This document shows positions 5,049 to 5,302 of a DNA stretch of 5,302 nt, in pieces. How positions within the stretch are numbered: the first letter of the stretch is position 1; every line of letters begins with the position of its first letter. The notes beneath the pieces are model-generated. The model did no database searches. It was not told where the DNA came from and was given only the letters and a program-made list of their open reading frames with translations. Both the position numbers and the translations under genes were made by a program. Source of the stretch: Fibrobacterota bacterium (lineage in GTDB: Bacteria; Fibrobacterota; Chitinivibrionia; Chitinivibrionales; JANQEN01); assembly GCA_030619215.1 (NCBI GenBank), contig JAUXBV010000299.1, positions 1 through 5,302 on the forward strand, written 5' to 3'.

Positions 5049-5302
5049 TAAAATTCCCGAATGAATTTTTTCTTTATTTTTAATACCTGAGCTACGATGC
5101 CTGCTGCCATGGAATTGTACAAATTATGGCGACCTTGCAAGGATAGTTCCTGAGAAAAAATTGTCATAGAATCATCGTTATAATTAATAATCATCTCATC
5201 GGTGGTTGAATAAGCACCACGTTTGAGTATATCTTTTTGTGAAAATGGTAATAATTCGGATTTTAATAAGCGCTGCCCTAAAGCCTCACGAATAACTGGA
5301 TC
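5048..5302 (-). pseudogene. murD: murD fragment (UDP-MurNAc-L-alanine:D-glutamate ligase), truncated
   Basis: The frame entering at 5302 gives 84 residues and stops at TAG 5050-5048. It matches the end of the MurD central ATPase domain: DPVIREALGQ at the start resembles the family's DDP-containing strand, and LSLQGRHNLYNSMAAGIVAQ carries the conserved G-x-H-N-x-x-N-x-x-A-A signature of Mur ligases. The style resembles Bacteroidota MurD proteins that I know. After KIKKKFIREF the protein ends, whereas MurD should continue through its HRLE hinge and a C-terminal domain of roughly 130-150 residues holding D-Glu-binding residues. A truncated ligase should be inactive. The gene's 5' part is outside the window, so the completeness of domain 1 is unknown. 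Confidence 0.83.

Noticed and set aside
4890..5123. A functional complete toxin gene in the open frame to 5123
   Set aside because: It has no usable start codon or ribosome site, its upstream part is the MurD coding sequence in another frame, and no antitoxin is adjacent.
5296..5302. Window ends in GGATC, a Sau3AI/BamHI-like edge that might suggest a cloning junction
   Set aside because: A four-base site at one edge is expected by chance, the left edge shows none, and window borders may be arbitrary.
1..5302. CRISPR arrays, tRNA or rRNA genes, insertion sequences, attachment sites
   Set aside because: No regularly spaced repeats, cloverleaf-like segments, rRNA-like stretches, transposase motifs or terminal inverted repeats were found on reading both strands.

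Overview
All genes in this window are read from the minus strand. It looks like a bacterial chromosome piece of moderate GC content. The lineage cannot be fixed from sequence alone. A secreted 23-residue-type leucine-rich-repeat protein with a Cys-containing C-terminal cap, together with a receiver/RsbW-like regulator and a STAS protein, would suit a Fibrobacterota- or Spirochaetota-like Gram-negative bacterium, but this is a weak inference.

Layout in transcription order (right to left). 5302-4890 is an AT-rich stretch (33% GC by hand count, 135/412) holding two broken genes. The first is the end of the central domain of MurD, entering from outside the window and stopping where the C-terminal ligase domain should begin. 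It abuts the C-terminal part of a RelE/ParE-family toxin that has no start. 4866-3655 is an intact THUMP-domain SAM-dependent RNA methyltransferase, followed at once by a small hairpin and T-run terminator. A sigma70-like promoter (3627-3599) then precedes a three-gene operon: a STAS anti-anti-sigma-type protein (start reassigned to ATG 3513), a receiver domain fused to an RsbW-like HATPase, and an RluA-family pseudouridine synthase whose ATGA start overlaps the regulator's stop. A bulged stem with a T-run at about 1241-1213 probably ends this operon.

The 302-base gap 1271-970 holds that terminator, a second GC-rich hairpin, an AT-rich inverted repeat, and a promoter with a perfect TTGACA box for the next gene. 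That gene (969-136) encodes the secreted leucine-rich-repeat protein; it has a strong Shine-Dalgarno that can be drawn into a hairpin. A 33-nt hairpin follows, then the first 13 codons of another probable secreted protein that leaves the window at position 1.

Functionally, the STAS protein and the receiver/HATPase protein look like a partner-switching pair in which phosphorylation of the receiver could gate an RsbW-type kinase or binding protein. No sigma factor, PP2C phosphatase or sensor kinase is in the window. The two RNA-modifying enzymes flanking this pair are housekeeping-like; only RluA is translationally coupled to it. The most unusual item is the murD/relE junction, which is either a genuine rearrangement scar or an assembly chimera.
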